The notes beneath the pieces were generated by a model. That model was not told the DNA's origin. It did no database searches and was given only the letters and a program-made list of their open reading frames with translations. A stretch of DNA of 22,731 bases from Reticulitermes lucifugus (taxonomy: Eukaryota; Arthropoda; Insecta; Blattodea; Rhinotermitidae), in assembly GCA_026260175.1 (NCBI GenBank), contig JAKCWW010000660.1:23153-45883 (forward strand), read 5' to 3'. Every line of letters starts with the position of its first letter. Positions within the stretch are counted from its first letter, which is position 1. This document shows, piece after piece, positions 1-7,924 of the stretch. The translations under genes and the position numbers were made by a program.

Positions 1-93
1 ACCCGTGAGGATGGGACCGATACGTTGTCCCGAAACGTCGGTAAACAATTACCACACGTCGCCATATAATACCCCAGAAGACCGCAGATTTCA
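1..93. repeat. Foldback element, right half, cut by window start
   Basis: This is one arm of the element seen complete at 7442-7669. It shares the blocks GTGAGGATGGGACCGATAC, the CGAAACGTCGGTAAAC-like stretch, ATTACCACAC and CCCCAGAAGACCGCAG. After CCGCAG it continues with ATTTCA, which mirrors the TGAAAT just outside the left arm of the other copy, so it reaches slightly further outward. The other half must lie before the window. No coding function. Confidence 0.85.
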
Positions 94-564
94 AGAAGAG
101 GACCAATGCTTTTAGTTTTTCTGTTCATCAGTTCCAAACAGACCATGTATTACGTAATCTAATTACAGAAAACATTAATGAATTATTGTGTATTTGCAGA
201 GCACAGTAAAAGGATATCATGTCCCTGTGCAAAACATAAAGGCGTATGGGGGCGGTAGAGGTACAGCACAGTATACAGTATTGTTTCAGATTTAGTTACC
301 TTTACTGAAGCACTCAATCTGATGATCCTTTGCCACTACTATGGAAGACATTTTTCCCTCACGTCTCTTGCTGATGTAGCAGTCTGTAAACAAGCAAGCA
401 TTCATGTTATATAGTATGTGACATAATCACATTTCTGATGATGTAGTTCTGAAATTTGGATAATAAAGAAGAACACATACTACAGTCAGCTGGAATTAGA
501 GGTTTACGATTTGTAACAGGTTGTACAAGCATGGAGAAAATTAATAAATATGGATAGACATAAT
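94..564. other. Non-coding interval, no supported feature
   Basis: AT-rich sequence between two repeats. Short open frames here have no recognisable domain, and I see no RNA gene or long repeat. Confidence 0.5.
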
Positions 565-801
565 AAAATGTGGGGTACACTGGCCTTTGGACTGAATTAC
601 CAAGAAATGGGGGTTTGATTTCCAGCAGGTGCACTAATGTTTACTTTCACCATACCCAGAATGTTCTGAGGCCCATCCAGCCTCCTATCCAACTGACACC
701 AGGGGCTCTGTCCCTGGTGATAAGGCAAACCAAATCATGAGGCTGACCACTCACCTGCATCTAGTGACAGGTGAAGGATGTGTGAATTGTTGTTGTTTCC
801 A
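565..801 (+). repeat. Old tRNA-derived SINE copy (family A)
   Basis: A degenerate B-box-like block GGTTTGATTTCC lies near 614-625. It is followed by a body (CTGAGGCCCATCCAGCCTCC, then GGGGCTCTGTCCCTGG) and a GTTGTTGTTT tail. The body matches the better-preserved copy at 10970-11258 (GGGGCCCACCCAGCCTGC, then GGGCTTTTTCCCTGG). Both the tRNA head and the body are diverged, so the copy is old. The 5' boundary is approximate. Confidence 0.7.
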
Positions 802-1179
802 TTTGCAGTTTATTTAACAATACTACCTGTGGATTGGACACTATGGTGTCAAATCGCTGACTAATAGTGAATAATAAATTGGAAATGATAGGAAAGGAAG
901 CAATAGTAGCGTAATTTAATGTACTGTGTCAGCATTTGCCTGGTGGGACACAAGAAATCGTGAACAACTCTGTCAGGCTAGCTGGTTAGCCAATCAAAAT
1001 AAGGCATCCCCCAGATACAAGTTAAAATGTTACCTCTTATGCCAACCTCCACTGTCCAATAAGTCTTCATGGCATGGTCCTCTGCTTAGCACAGTGAAAA
1101 CTTTTATCCTACGACTAAATTTCACTTATTGATATTTATGTACTGCAATAACAAATGTGCAGTAGGTCCTCCATCTATT
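802..1179. other. Non-coding interval, no supported feature
   Basis: No domain-bearing reading frame, RNA gene or clear repeat recognised. A 68-codon open frame from 926 has no recognisable protein similarity and no splice context I would trust. Confidence 0.45.
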
Positions 1180-1506
1180 ACAATGCAGACAGGTAAAAGG
1201 TAAAGCAATCCCATTACAGGCCTGGACAGGCCCTTAGGGTTCCAGGAGGTTGAGNCTCCCAGATTTCTAGACAATCGGCACATGAAGGTGGTACGGTTGT
1301 CAGCCCTACGCACCGGCCGCCTTTACCCCCCCCCCCTCCGGGAAATACTCCTGGTATTCATTTCTGTTAGAGGCTGAGTCAACCCCAGGGCATTGTGCGT
1401 CTGAAAGCATTATGTCAATGACAAATTCCAATGACACCATCGGCAATCGAACCTGCGACCTTCCGACTTGTAAAGCAGTGCCTCAACCAACTGACAATGC
1501 AGACAG
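1180..1506 (-). repeat. tRNA-derived SINE (family B) with 13-bp target-site duplication
   Basis: Read on the minus strand, the element starts with a tRNA-like head: GGTTGAGGCACTGC as A-box region and GCAGGTTCGATTGCC as B box, the RNA polymerase III internal promoter. A roughly 220-bp body follows, ending in a TTTACC-like tail. The insert (1193-1493) is flanked by the identical 13-mer ACAATGCAGACAG at 1180-1192 and 1494-1506, the expected target-site duplication for LINE-mediated retroposition. The body contains a run of 11 C (1326-1336) and the only ambiguous base (1255). A second copy runs off the window at 22637-22731. The open frame across it (1122-1313, minus) is repeat-derived. Confidence 0.9.
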
Positions 1507-1561
1507 AAATACATTAATTTTCCTTGTGTCTAATTAAATGTAAGCAATACTGAAATACGTG

Positions 1562-1655
1562 AAATTTGAGGTTCTCACAAAGGTCAGTATAAGTGATACA
1601 GTCATCTGGAAAACAATGCCATACAGCATGGCAAACAGGTACCAAGATTCATCTT
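1562..1655 (+). repeat. Foldback family C, solo left arm (degenerate)
   Basis: The start AAATTTGAGGTTCTCACA followed by CATCTGGAAAACAATGCCAT resembles the arm AAATTTGAGGTCCTCACA...TTCTGGGATGTGACACCATG inferred from the other copies. In the + frame it reads as a KFEVLT-like peptide, the artefact this family generates. The partner arm is not clearly recognisable downstream, so the right boundary is uncertain. Confidence 0.6.
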
Positions 1656-2240
1656 TTAACATTAGTACCCATCTACACAATCACAAGACTATACTCTTAA
1701 TAATGAAATATACTTCAAATAAAAGAGTTCTATATTTTGTCAAGTACTAGTATTTTGTACCTAATCTACATATATTTGATAATATGGCAAATTATTGGTT
1801 ATATTTTACATAGAGTACTAGTTATATTTAAGTGTCACAGTTTAGTATAGACCACCTGCAACAGTATTGACAAAAAACAGTAAAACAGTTTTGAAGAGTA
1901 AACTTACAGACATAAACTGTGGATTAATTTTGACAGTAAGTGCCAAATGATGGCATGAAAGCAGAGTCAAACATAGATCCACTACAACAGAAAAAAAACA
2001 AATTACATGCAACTGGAATGAACATTAGAAACAAGGACAACGTACTATGATGAAGCAGGGAGGCCAAGAAAGGTATGGTGTGAGGTTAGAATTTGTCCAT
2101 CAGTCACAACATTTGTGTTGTAAACACATGGTGTATGAAATGCATTACAACCAGTTAACTGGAAAAAATTTGAGAAAAACAATTAAAGCAGTCACCAAAC
2201 ACTGTGAGATATTAAAGCCTCACTGAAGTGATTATCGTGA
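1656..2240. other. Non-coding interval, no supported feature
   Basis: Very AT-rich sequence. No gene, RNA or long repeat recognised. Confidence 0.45.
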
Positions 2241-2342
2241 ATATTGTCTTCTGGGATATGACACCATAATATGGTAGAAATTTAATACATTAGTTAATAC
2301 ACTTCTTCCAAACTACATGGTGCCCATCCCAGTAGACAGTAT
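2241..2342. repeat. Foldback family C, short copy
   Basis: The left end ATATTGTCTTCTGGGATATG, then ACACCATAATATGG, pairs with a right end that reads on the other strand as ATACTGTCTACTGGGATG, then GGCACCATGTAGTTTGG. The centre is only about 30 bp. This is a nonautonomous element with no coding capacity. Confidence 0.8.
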
Positions 2343-2533
2343 GCTTTACAGCCACCAACTAAGTTCAAAGAATGGGTTATATAACAGAATGAACATAATT
2401 CTTGTATTTTGTTTGGTTGGCTGTTTGTTACTTGAGAGGTTATAATTTCATTATACAGGCAGTATCCTGTAGATTAAATTACTGGTCTTGACATTTTTTA
2501 ATTTACCGAGGTACTTAGAAATTCAGGAGTCCA

Positions 2534-2766
2534 TTCTTCTGGGACATGATGCTGCATTACTCTGTAATTGGATCCCTACATTTTGAGGCAACATAATGTC
2601 CTCATCCTCAAGTTTCAAAATGCCCAAGACTGTCCTTGGACATTTCAACCTGTGGAGATGACAATACATTGCCTCGATATGTCGGGATCCAATAATCCAG
2701 TGACATAGCATCACACTGCAGACTAGAAGACTCAGCTACACCACTGCAAAAACCTCAAAATTTGCC
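2534..2766. repeat. Foldback family C, long copy
   Basis: The left arm (TTCTTCTGGGACATGATGC, then AATTGGATCCCTACA) pairs with the right arm, whose reverse complement reads GTCTTCTAGTCTGCAGTGTG, then TATTGGATCCCGACA. Beyond the right arm the reverse complement shows AAATTTTGAGGTTTTTGCAG, the outer arm seen at 1562 and 14889. The centre has GGAGATGACAATACATTGCC and, on the other strand, GAGGATGAGG blocks. The 63-codon minus-strand frame inside (2523-2714) is an artefact of the element, not a gene. Confidence 0.8.
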
Positions 2767-4458
2767 TATCATTTAAAGTTTATTCATACTGTGAAACAGA
2801 TCTTATAAAAGATGCCTACATACAGAACACAAGGCATACAACTTACACTGTACATCCAAAACTCTGATGCAATAAACAATATGGTAACATTCTCTGAGGA
2901 TTCTTTTATCCCACAGTGCGCCTTCCTGAATAATTTTTGTCACATTTTATAAGGTTGGGTTAGGTTCAGGTTATTTCGGACAACACATACTGTATTCTGT
3001 AGATTCATTCAGTACCTGCTGGCAGTTCACTGACAAACAACGTCAAGCTGTGATTTATATTACATTCATACGCGCATAATACCCAAATTCAGTGACAGGT
3101 TTGAAGGGTTAGGTAACTCGTACGAGGCAGGTACAGTAACACAAACTACGTGCAGAACTCACGTTGAATGACAAATGCTACCATATTATATGTGAAAAGG
3201 TACAACGGATTCAGGATTATGACTTCTGTCAATTGTATTATAGTACGACTTGTGGAATTCGAATGTATATCATAACCCAGCTCTATGGAATTATAATTGT
3301 AATTCTTACTTTTAAAAATGTAGCAATGTTACGGAAATAACCAGCACGAAATAAGAACTTCATTCACTCAATTACATGACATTTTCGTCATATAAAATTA
3401 CACGTGAGGGCAGCATCATGAGGTGGTTCCACTGGTACTATACATAACAAATCGCATACCGTAATCGTATCACACAATGCAGCCACCTTAAATGAAATAC
3501 ATCACCCGGTTCTGTTCTGTGTAACATTAAAGGCACAGATATTAAAGGTATGGTTATCTTGCCCATACCGTAATGAGCCCAGTACGGTTTCTGCTGATCC
3601 TACAGCATTATTTTTGGCTGAAGAACTACTACTGCAGATAACTGTTCCATATGTTAACGACCGCAGCACTGCATGTGCATGCGCATACTCCGTTCCACAC
3701 TCCAAGTGTTTAATCTGGGCAAACAAAAAGTAAATTCTTGCGTAAATAAGAAAGAGAAGACAGATAACTTAGAACCTATCTTAGGAGAGTGTGATGAGAG
3801 AATGGGCGGTGGCTGGAATCGACTTAGAATTATATTAGGTGGTGAACTTTGAGCAATATTGAAGTCAGCCGTACATATATTTAACTAATTAGTAACATTA
3901 TTAAAGAACCGCCGTTTGTATTGTGTATGTGTGGAAGCTGCTTTCTTTATTACCTTTTTACTTCAGCAAATCACACTTTTTTTGTTAGTTTTCCGTGACA
4001 ATGCCAATCTGACAGTAATCAGGACTACATGATGTCCTAGATACTTGGCTTAGTCCTATAAACGATGTGCAGGATGTAAAAAAAGTGATAATTCCAATTC
4101 TGTGTTTCAGACAAGGTTTACAGTACAAAACGTTTACTGGAAATGGCGGCAATGAATGAAAAGGTGTTTTTCATGACAATATTCTGTAGAAAAATGTATG
4201 CCTACTTCGTAACATATAAATCTCGATAACAACATGAATAACATTGTATGTTATGTATCTTACGACAGATTTTTTTAATTTTCCACTATCCAGGAATGTA
4301 ACGTTTCGTAATAACAATTTGTTTCTTACCATAAATGCTTAGTATCAGCTGGTGTACTACCGGTTAATTTTCAAATTTGAAATTGCCGCTCATTGCTTGT
4401 ATTTTGTTCAAGTTATGATCATCTGTTCCGAGGTCGACAGCTGTTTCACTTCTACAAC
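2767..4458. other. Intergenic region upstream of Gemin6; possible distal promoter
   Basis: No coding region is supported. Two features stand out. A short GGTTGGGTTAGGTTCAGGTT stretch (2953-2972) resembles degenerate insect telomeric TTAGG units. A locally less AT-rich patch near 3660-3820 contains TGTGCATGCGCA (3674-3685) and GGGCGGTGG (3804-3812), which looks promoter-like. A 74-codon minus-strand frame here (3502-3726) has no recognisable domain. Confidence 0.4.
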
Positions 4459-4519
4459 ATGGCTTCCACAACAATCTAATTTTGTTAGAGAAATGCGCAG
4501 AGATGAACAAGGAGGTTAG
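4459..4519 (+). promoter_or_regulatory. Two upstream ATGs in the Gemin6 leader
   Basis: An upstream ATG at 4459, in strong context (A at -3, G at +4), opens a six-codon frame ending with TAA at 4477-4479. A second ATG at 4493 (G at -3) opens an eight-codon frame ending with TAG at 4517-4519, which overlaps the Gemin6 start at 4503 in another frame. If transcription starts upstream of 4459, both could lower Gemin6 translation. If it starts between them, only the second matters. The transcription start is unknown. Confidence 0.4.
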
Positions 4520-5199
4520 GCTTACGCCTACTGATTCTGTGTACACAGTTAATCCATTAGAGCTAAGAAAGTACGTACAGAAATATGTTGAAATAGTTAC
4601 TGTTGACGGCGAGAAACTTTCGGGTACAGTGTATACCATCGATCCCGTTTCAGAAAGGTAATTAAACCGTATTCGTTATCTGCATTTCATAATTGTGATA
4701 AACGCATTTTCTTGGCCTGTAGCGTATATCACATGAAAGTACATTCACGTATTTGTAGCAGTATGTAAGTTTACTTTCAGGGTAGTGATTTCTGATATTT
4801 GTTGTGTGCGTATATTTGAATTTTCATACCCATTTTTGTTTCAGTGTTGTGCTTGTAACGCAGAAGAATGGCAATACCTGTATGGATATTGTCATGGGAC
4901 ATGCTGTCAAATCTCTTGTCATAAGTTCGTCTAATGTTTGTACTGGCCCGGAAGAAATTTTCCCTTCGGTATCTGTTAATATCAATAAAGAAGAAGCAGA
5001 GGCAAGGAAGAAAAAACTAAAAAATTGGTTGTGTAAGAACAGGATCCCAGTTGAAGAAGAAGGTGAATTTCTGATACTCAAAGATGCTTTACAAATTTAT
5101 CCTCCTTATGGCAAGGATCAGTGTTTGAGTGGAAATGAAATTATATTAGGGAGAGTTCAAGATCTTATTGCTACAATGCCTGATAGTATAGACATGTAA
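4503..5199 (+). CDS. Gemin6: Gemin6, SMN-complex Sm-fold subunit (two exons)
   Basis: Coding exons are 4503-4657 and 4845-5199 with a 187-bp intron (4658-4844): donor AAAG/GTAATT, acceptor TTTTTGTTTCAG/TG after a pyrimidine tract. The split codon AG/T gives Ser52. The product is 169 residues, close to the 167 I recall for human GEMIN6. Residues about 20-85 form the Sm-like fold, with GTVYTIDPVSE then VVLVTQKNG matching the family's tandem beta strands and IVMGHAVKSL following. The C-terminal half carries the family signatures LKNWLCKNRIPV and IYPPYGKDQCLSGNEIILGRVQDLI. In the family, Gemin6 pairs with Gemin7 as an Sm-like dimer in the SMN complex, which loads Sm rings on spliceosomal snRNAs in the cytoplasm. 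ATG 4503 has G at -3 and gives the expected N-terminal length. Confidence 0.95.
4658..4844 (+). other. Gemin6 intron 1
   Basis: GT-AG intron with donor GTAATT and acceptor TTTTTGTTTCAG. Removing it joins two halves of one conserved Sm-like domain in frame (TIDPVSE to SVVLV), which is strong internal evidence for the splice. The phase is 2. Confidence 0.92.
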
Positions 5200-5416
5200 C
5201 TGCAGAAACCTTCAAAATGTTTGAAATGTCACCAGATTTGACTGAACATTATTGAGTCGTACTTTCGCGTGATGGTTATTTCGCCTAGTGGACACTCTTC
5301 ATTCATGTTAAATTCAGCATGCTCCATGGATCATGGGAAAATCCTAAATTATCCTTTGATTTTTGTGTTAGATATTTTCACAAGAGTGCAAGACTGTTTT
5401 AAAGGAAAGGATTTGT
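5200..5416 (+). other. Gemin6 to PI3K intergenic interval with candidate 3' splice site
   Basis: There is no AATAAA or ATTAAA in the gap, so the Gemin6 cleavage site is not obvious. A good acceptor, ATCCTTTGATTTTTGTGTTAG ending at 5371, is followed by a frame that stays open from 5372 into the PI3K regulatory subunit; the TAG of the acceptor is itself the upstream in-frame stop. This suggests the PI3K transcript may be spliced from an upstream exon, perhaps one lying before or around Gemin6. Confidence 0.4.
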
Positions 5417-7120
5417 ATGTGTGGTATGGGGCTCTTAGCTGGACATAGTGAATGGTGTAAGATACTTCCTGAGTTCAGTTTTTTTCTGGTGTTGCTCTCA
5501 TTTACCATCCCATTTGAGTTGGAGGCAGAGAAGAATGATACAAAGGTGTCATATTTCATCTGGTGCTTTGAACATTTTTATAGACGTGTAGTAACAGAAT
5601 TTATGGATCCTACAGAAGGGACATCTGTAATGCACAGTGCATCAAATAGGGGAGGGGAGTATACATTGCCAGATATAGCATCAGCCCCTGCCCTGCCACC
5701 CCGAAAAGTCTCCCGGTCACAGCCTCATTCAGATGAAGTTGAACTGGAGGCAGAAAGGAAAGAGAGAGCACCTGACAGCATGCCAGCCCCAGCATTGCCT
5801 CCACGTAAGGTCTCGTGCACACACCCTGCACCAACTGTTGAACTGGAAACAGACAAAGATAAGAATACAAATGAGTTGCCCCTGTCACTTCAAGAAGCAG
5901 AATGGTACTGGGGTGACATTACACGGGAAGAAGTGAATGAAAAGTTAATGGATACACCAGATGGCACATTTCTGGTACGCAATGCATCCAGCAAAGGTGG
6001 AGAGTATACATTAACACTTCGTAGGGGTGGCACAAATAAACTGATAAAGATCAGTCACCGTAACGGCAGATATGGTTTCTCTGAACCATTCAAATTTGGT
6101 TCTGTAGTGGAGCTTGTAAACCATTACCGGACCACATCTTTATCACAGTACAATAAAACCCTAGATATTAAGCTGCTGTATCCAGTGTCACGACTTCAAC
6201 AAGATGATGAGATATCAAGCATGACAGATGTCGGCAAAGTGGCACAGAAACTGGTGGAAATACACAGGGAGTACGTGGCCAAGACCAGGATGTATGATGA
6301 ATACTCTGAAGATTTCTTGCATTCATCACAAGAGATCCAGTTTAAACATCAAGCCTTGGATGCCTTCAGAGAAGCTGTGACTATGTTTGAGGACCAGATA
6401 CGAATTCAAGAGAAGTATCAGCGTGAGGCACAGCCCCATGAAATTAAGAGTCTGGAAGACAATGCAGATATGCTTAGGCAGCGCCTTATGTGTTTGCAGG
6501 AGAGTCGCAGACAGTTAGAAGAAAACTTGAAGCAGGAGAGAGCTTACAACCGCACCCTGGAACGTGAGATGCACTCTCTCAAACCTGATATTATTCAGCT
6601 ATTCAAGCAGAGAGAACGCCACCAGGCATGGCTGAAGTCACGGGGGGTGAAGCATCATCGCATCTCCCAGTTTTTGGCCACAGATGGTTCAACTCCATGG
6701 ACATTCGATGACCTGAACCAAGATGATGAAGATCTAGACAACCTGCCTCATCAAGATGAGACAACGTGGCTGCTACGAGCTTGTTCACGCAGAGACGCAG
6801 AACGTTTGCTATCTGGTCAACCTGACGGAACGTTTTTGGTTCGGCCAAGTCGCACAGGACAATATGCACTTTCCATATCTTGCAATGGGACCACAAACCA
6901 TTGCATTATTTATAAAACAGAACGTGGGTATGGGTTTGCTGAACCGTACAACATATATGAATCACTCAAGTTACTAGTGCTTCATTATGCACAAAATTCC
7001 CTGGAGGAGCACAATGATTCACTTACTACAACATTAGCATACCCAGTGTTTGCTCAAGCATATACACAGGAGGCGACTCAAGCGGCTAGAAAGTTGGGAT
7101 ATGTGATGAACATTGTGTAG
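5417..7120 (+). CDS. Pi3K21B: PI3K class IA regulatory subunit, p60/p55 type
   Basis: Adaptor that binds and stabilises the p110 lipid kinase catalytic subunit and recruits it to phosphorylated YxxM motifs of insulin-type receptors and IRS proteins at the plasma membrane. Counting from ATG 5417 (567 residues): PALPPR SH3-binding motifs at 91-96 and 125-130; N-terminal SH2 at about 161-260 ([15 protein letters not shown] with Arg188, Arg170 and Lys208 present); inter-SH2 coiled coil at about 262-445 ending [12 protein letters not shown]-terminal SH2 at about 450-545 (GTFLVRPS, Arg476; [14 protein letters not shown]). The SH3 and RhoGAP-like domains of long p85 are absent, as in insect p60. The start is uncertain: M1 has poor context, M4 (5426) has G at -3 and +4, and M63 (5603) gives 505 residues, typical of p60. 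Residues 1-62 include a hydrophobic stretch ([14 protein letters not shown]) unusual for the family. No intron interrupts the frame. Product identity is near certain; the N-terminus is not. Confidence 0.95.
   Translation: MCGMGLLAGHSEWCKILPEFSFFLVLLSFTIPFELEAEKNDTKVSYFIWCFEHFYRRVVTEFMDPTEGTSVMHSASNRGGEYTLPDIASAPALPPRKVSRSQPHSDEVELEAERKERAPDSMPAPALPPRKVSCTHPAPTVELETDKDKNTNELPLSLQEAEWYWGDITREEVNEKLMDTPDGTFLVRNASSKGGEYTLTLRRGGTNKLIKISHRNGRYGFSEPFKFGSVVELVNHYRTTSLSQYNKTLDIKLLYPVSRLQQDDEISSMTDVGKVAQKLVEIHREYVAKTRMYDEYSEDFLHSSQEIQFKHQALDAFREAVTMFEDQIRIQEKYQREAQPHEIKSLEDNADMLRQRLMCLQESRRQLEENLKQERAYNRTLEREMHSLKPDIIQLFKQRERHQAWLKSRGVKHHRISQFLATDGSTPWTFDDLNQDDEDLDNLPHQDETTWLLRACSRRDAERLLSGQPDGTFLVRPSRTGQYALSISCNGTTNHCIIYKTERGYGFAEPYNIYESLKLLVLHYAQNSLEEHNDSLTTTLAYPVFAQAYTQEATQAARKLGYVMNIV
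5606..5668 (+). repeat. Degenerate duplicate of the SH2 phosphotyrosine-loop segment
   Basis: Residues 64-84 (from ATG 5417) align without gaps to residues 179-199 of the N-terminal SH2: 11 of 21 are identical, including the run GGEYTL. The FLVR block has become SVMH, so the arginine that binds phosphotyrosine is a histidine. It is too short to fold as an SH2 domain. It lies immediately after candidate start M63 and before the proline-rich modules. Confidence 0.65.
5684..5863 (+). repeat. Tandem proline-rich module pair inside the PI3K subunit
   Basis: Two units offset by 34 residues share [10 protein letters not shown] (residues 90-99 and 124-133), each followed by an acidic VELEAE or VELETD block. 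PALPPR fits the class II SH3-ligand pattern PxxPxR. In family members such motifs lie before the N-terminal SH2 and can bind SH3 proteins. A further ELEAE block occurs at residues 34-38 in the in-frame region upstream of M63. Confidence 0.7.
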
Positions 7121-7350
7121 AAATTGTAGATTATTTTGTGTTTGGTCGAGCAATTGAGGAACCAGGTTGGAGCTGCAGCCCGCAGTGGTCCTGATAAATT
7201 AATGAAAATTGTTGCACAGAAATTGTGTTGCTCGGAGCCTGTTTGCTCCTCTGTGTTTTTCAATCATGAATGACTCAGTCAGTGGTTTCTGAGGTACATG
7301 TTTTTATAACAATGTGGGGCCTAGGTTTTAATAAAGATACATTTTTTTTA
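7121..7350 (+). terminator. PI3K subunit 3' UTR and polyadenylation signal
   Basis: After the TAG at 7118-7120, a roughly 210-bp UTR leads to AATAAA at 7330-7335, followed by a T-rich stretch (TTTTTTTTAATGTG) suitable as the downstream element. Cleavage would fall around 7345-7355. Inferred from sequence only. Confidence 0.6.
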
Positions 7351-7426
7351 ATGTGCCCCTCAGGGCTTATAGGTAACACTTATACACATTGGTCAAGCAG
7401 TTATTCAGTTGCAAGGTAACATTTGA

Positions 7427-7684
7427 ATTACATTTTAAGGGCCATGATTTCAGGCTTCCGCCGCGATGTTGATGAAATCTGCGGTCTTCTGGGGTATTAC
7501 GAGGCGTCGTGTGGTAATTGTTTACCGATGTTTCGGGACAACGTATCGGTCCCATCCTCACGGGTCAAGAGTCCGAGTCTTGATCCGTGAGGATGGGACC
7601 GATACTTTGCCCCGAAATGTCGGTAAACTATTACCACACGACGCAGCATAATACCCCAGAAGACCGCAGATTACATTTTAAGGG
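7427..7684 (-). repeat. Foldback element D, flanked by 15-bp direct repeats
   Basis: The element body 7442-7669 contains two arms, about 7479-7570 and 7578-7669, that are near-perfect reverse complements (CTGCGGTCTTCTGGGGTATTA... against ...TAATACCCCAGAAGACCGCAG), meeting at TCAAGAGTCCGAGTCTTGA. An unpaired extension (CCATGATTTCAGGCTTCCGC onward, 7442-7478) lies only on the left. The 15-mer ATTACATTTTAAGGG occurs at 7427-7441 and 7670-7684. Comparison with 1-93 indicates that the right end is truncated. The 61- and 64-codon open frames through it are repeat artefacts. Confidence 0.85.
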
Positions 7685-7792
7685 ATTCAGAATTGACAGA
7701 AATTGTTTCTAAGTGCAGTGTTATGGTTTACTCTAGAGTCACAGTCTAGCATTTCACTGGAGAGATTGAAAAAATCCAGAAGAAACCGTTAT

Positions 7793-7924
7793 ATTGTGGT
7801 CTTCTAGGTTGTACCACCATGTAGTGTGGTACTGTCTTCATTACCACAATGATGGGGACAGAATGTTCATCTGAAGCGTCAGTACTTGCTGACTACATGG
7901 TGTCGCATCCCAGAAAACCACAAT
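7793..7924. repeat. Foldback family C, 132-bp copy
   Basis: The left end ATTGTGGTCTTCTAGGTTGT, then ACCACCATGTAGT, pairs with the right end, whose reverse complement reads ATTGTGGTTTTCTGGGATGC, then GACACCATGTAGT. The interior contains AATGATGGGGACAG and CATCTGAAGCGTCAG, a weak version of the GATGATGG...CGAAA core. The copy sits about 100 bp downstream of element D. Confidence 0.85.

Noticed and set aside
2953-2972. Interstitial telomeric repeat (TTAGG)n
   Set aside because: Only one exact unit with degenerate neighbours; too short to call an interstitial telomere.
4364-4639. 91-codon minus-strand open frame
   Set aside because: It lies antisense to Gemin6 exon 1, has no recognisable domain, and is explained by the conserved coding sequence on the + strand.
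5610-5888. 92-codon minus-strand open frame over the PI3K subunit
   Set aside because: Shadow of the conserved + strand coding sequence.
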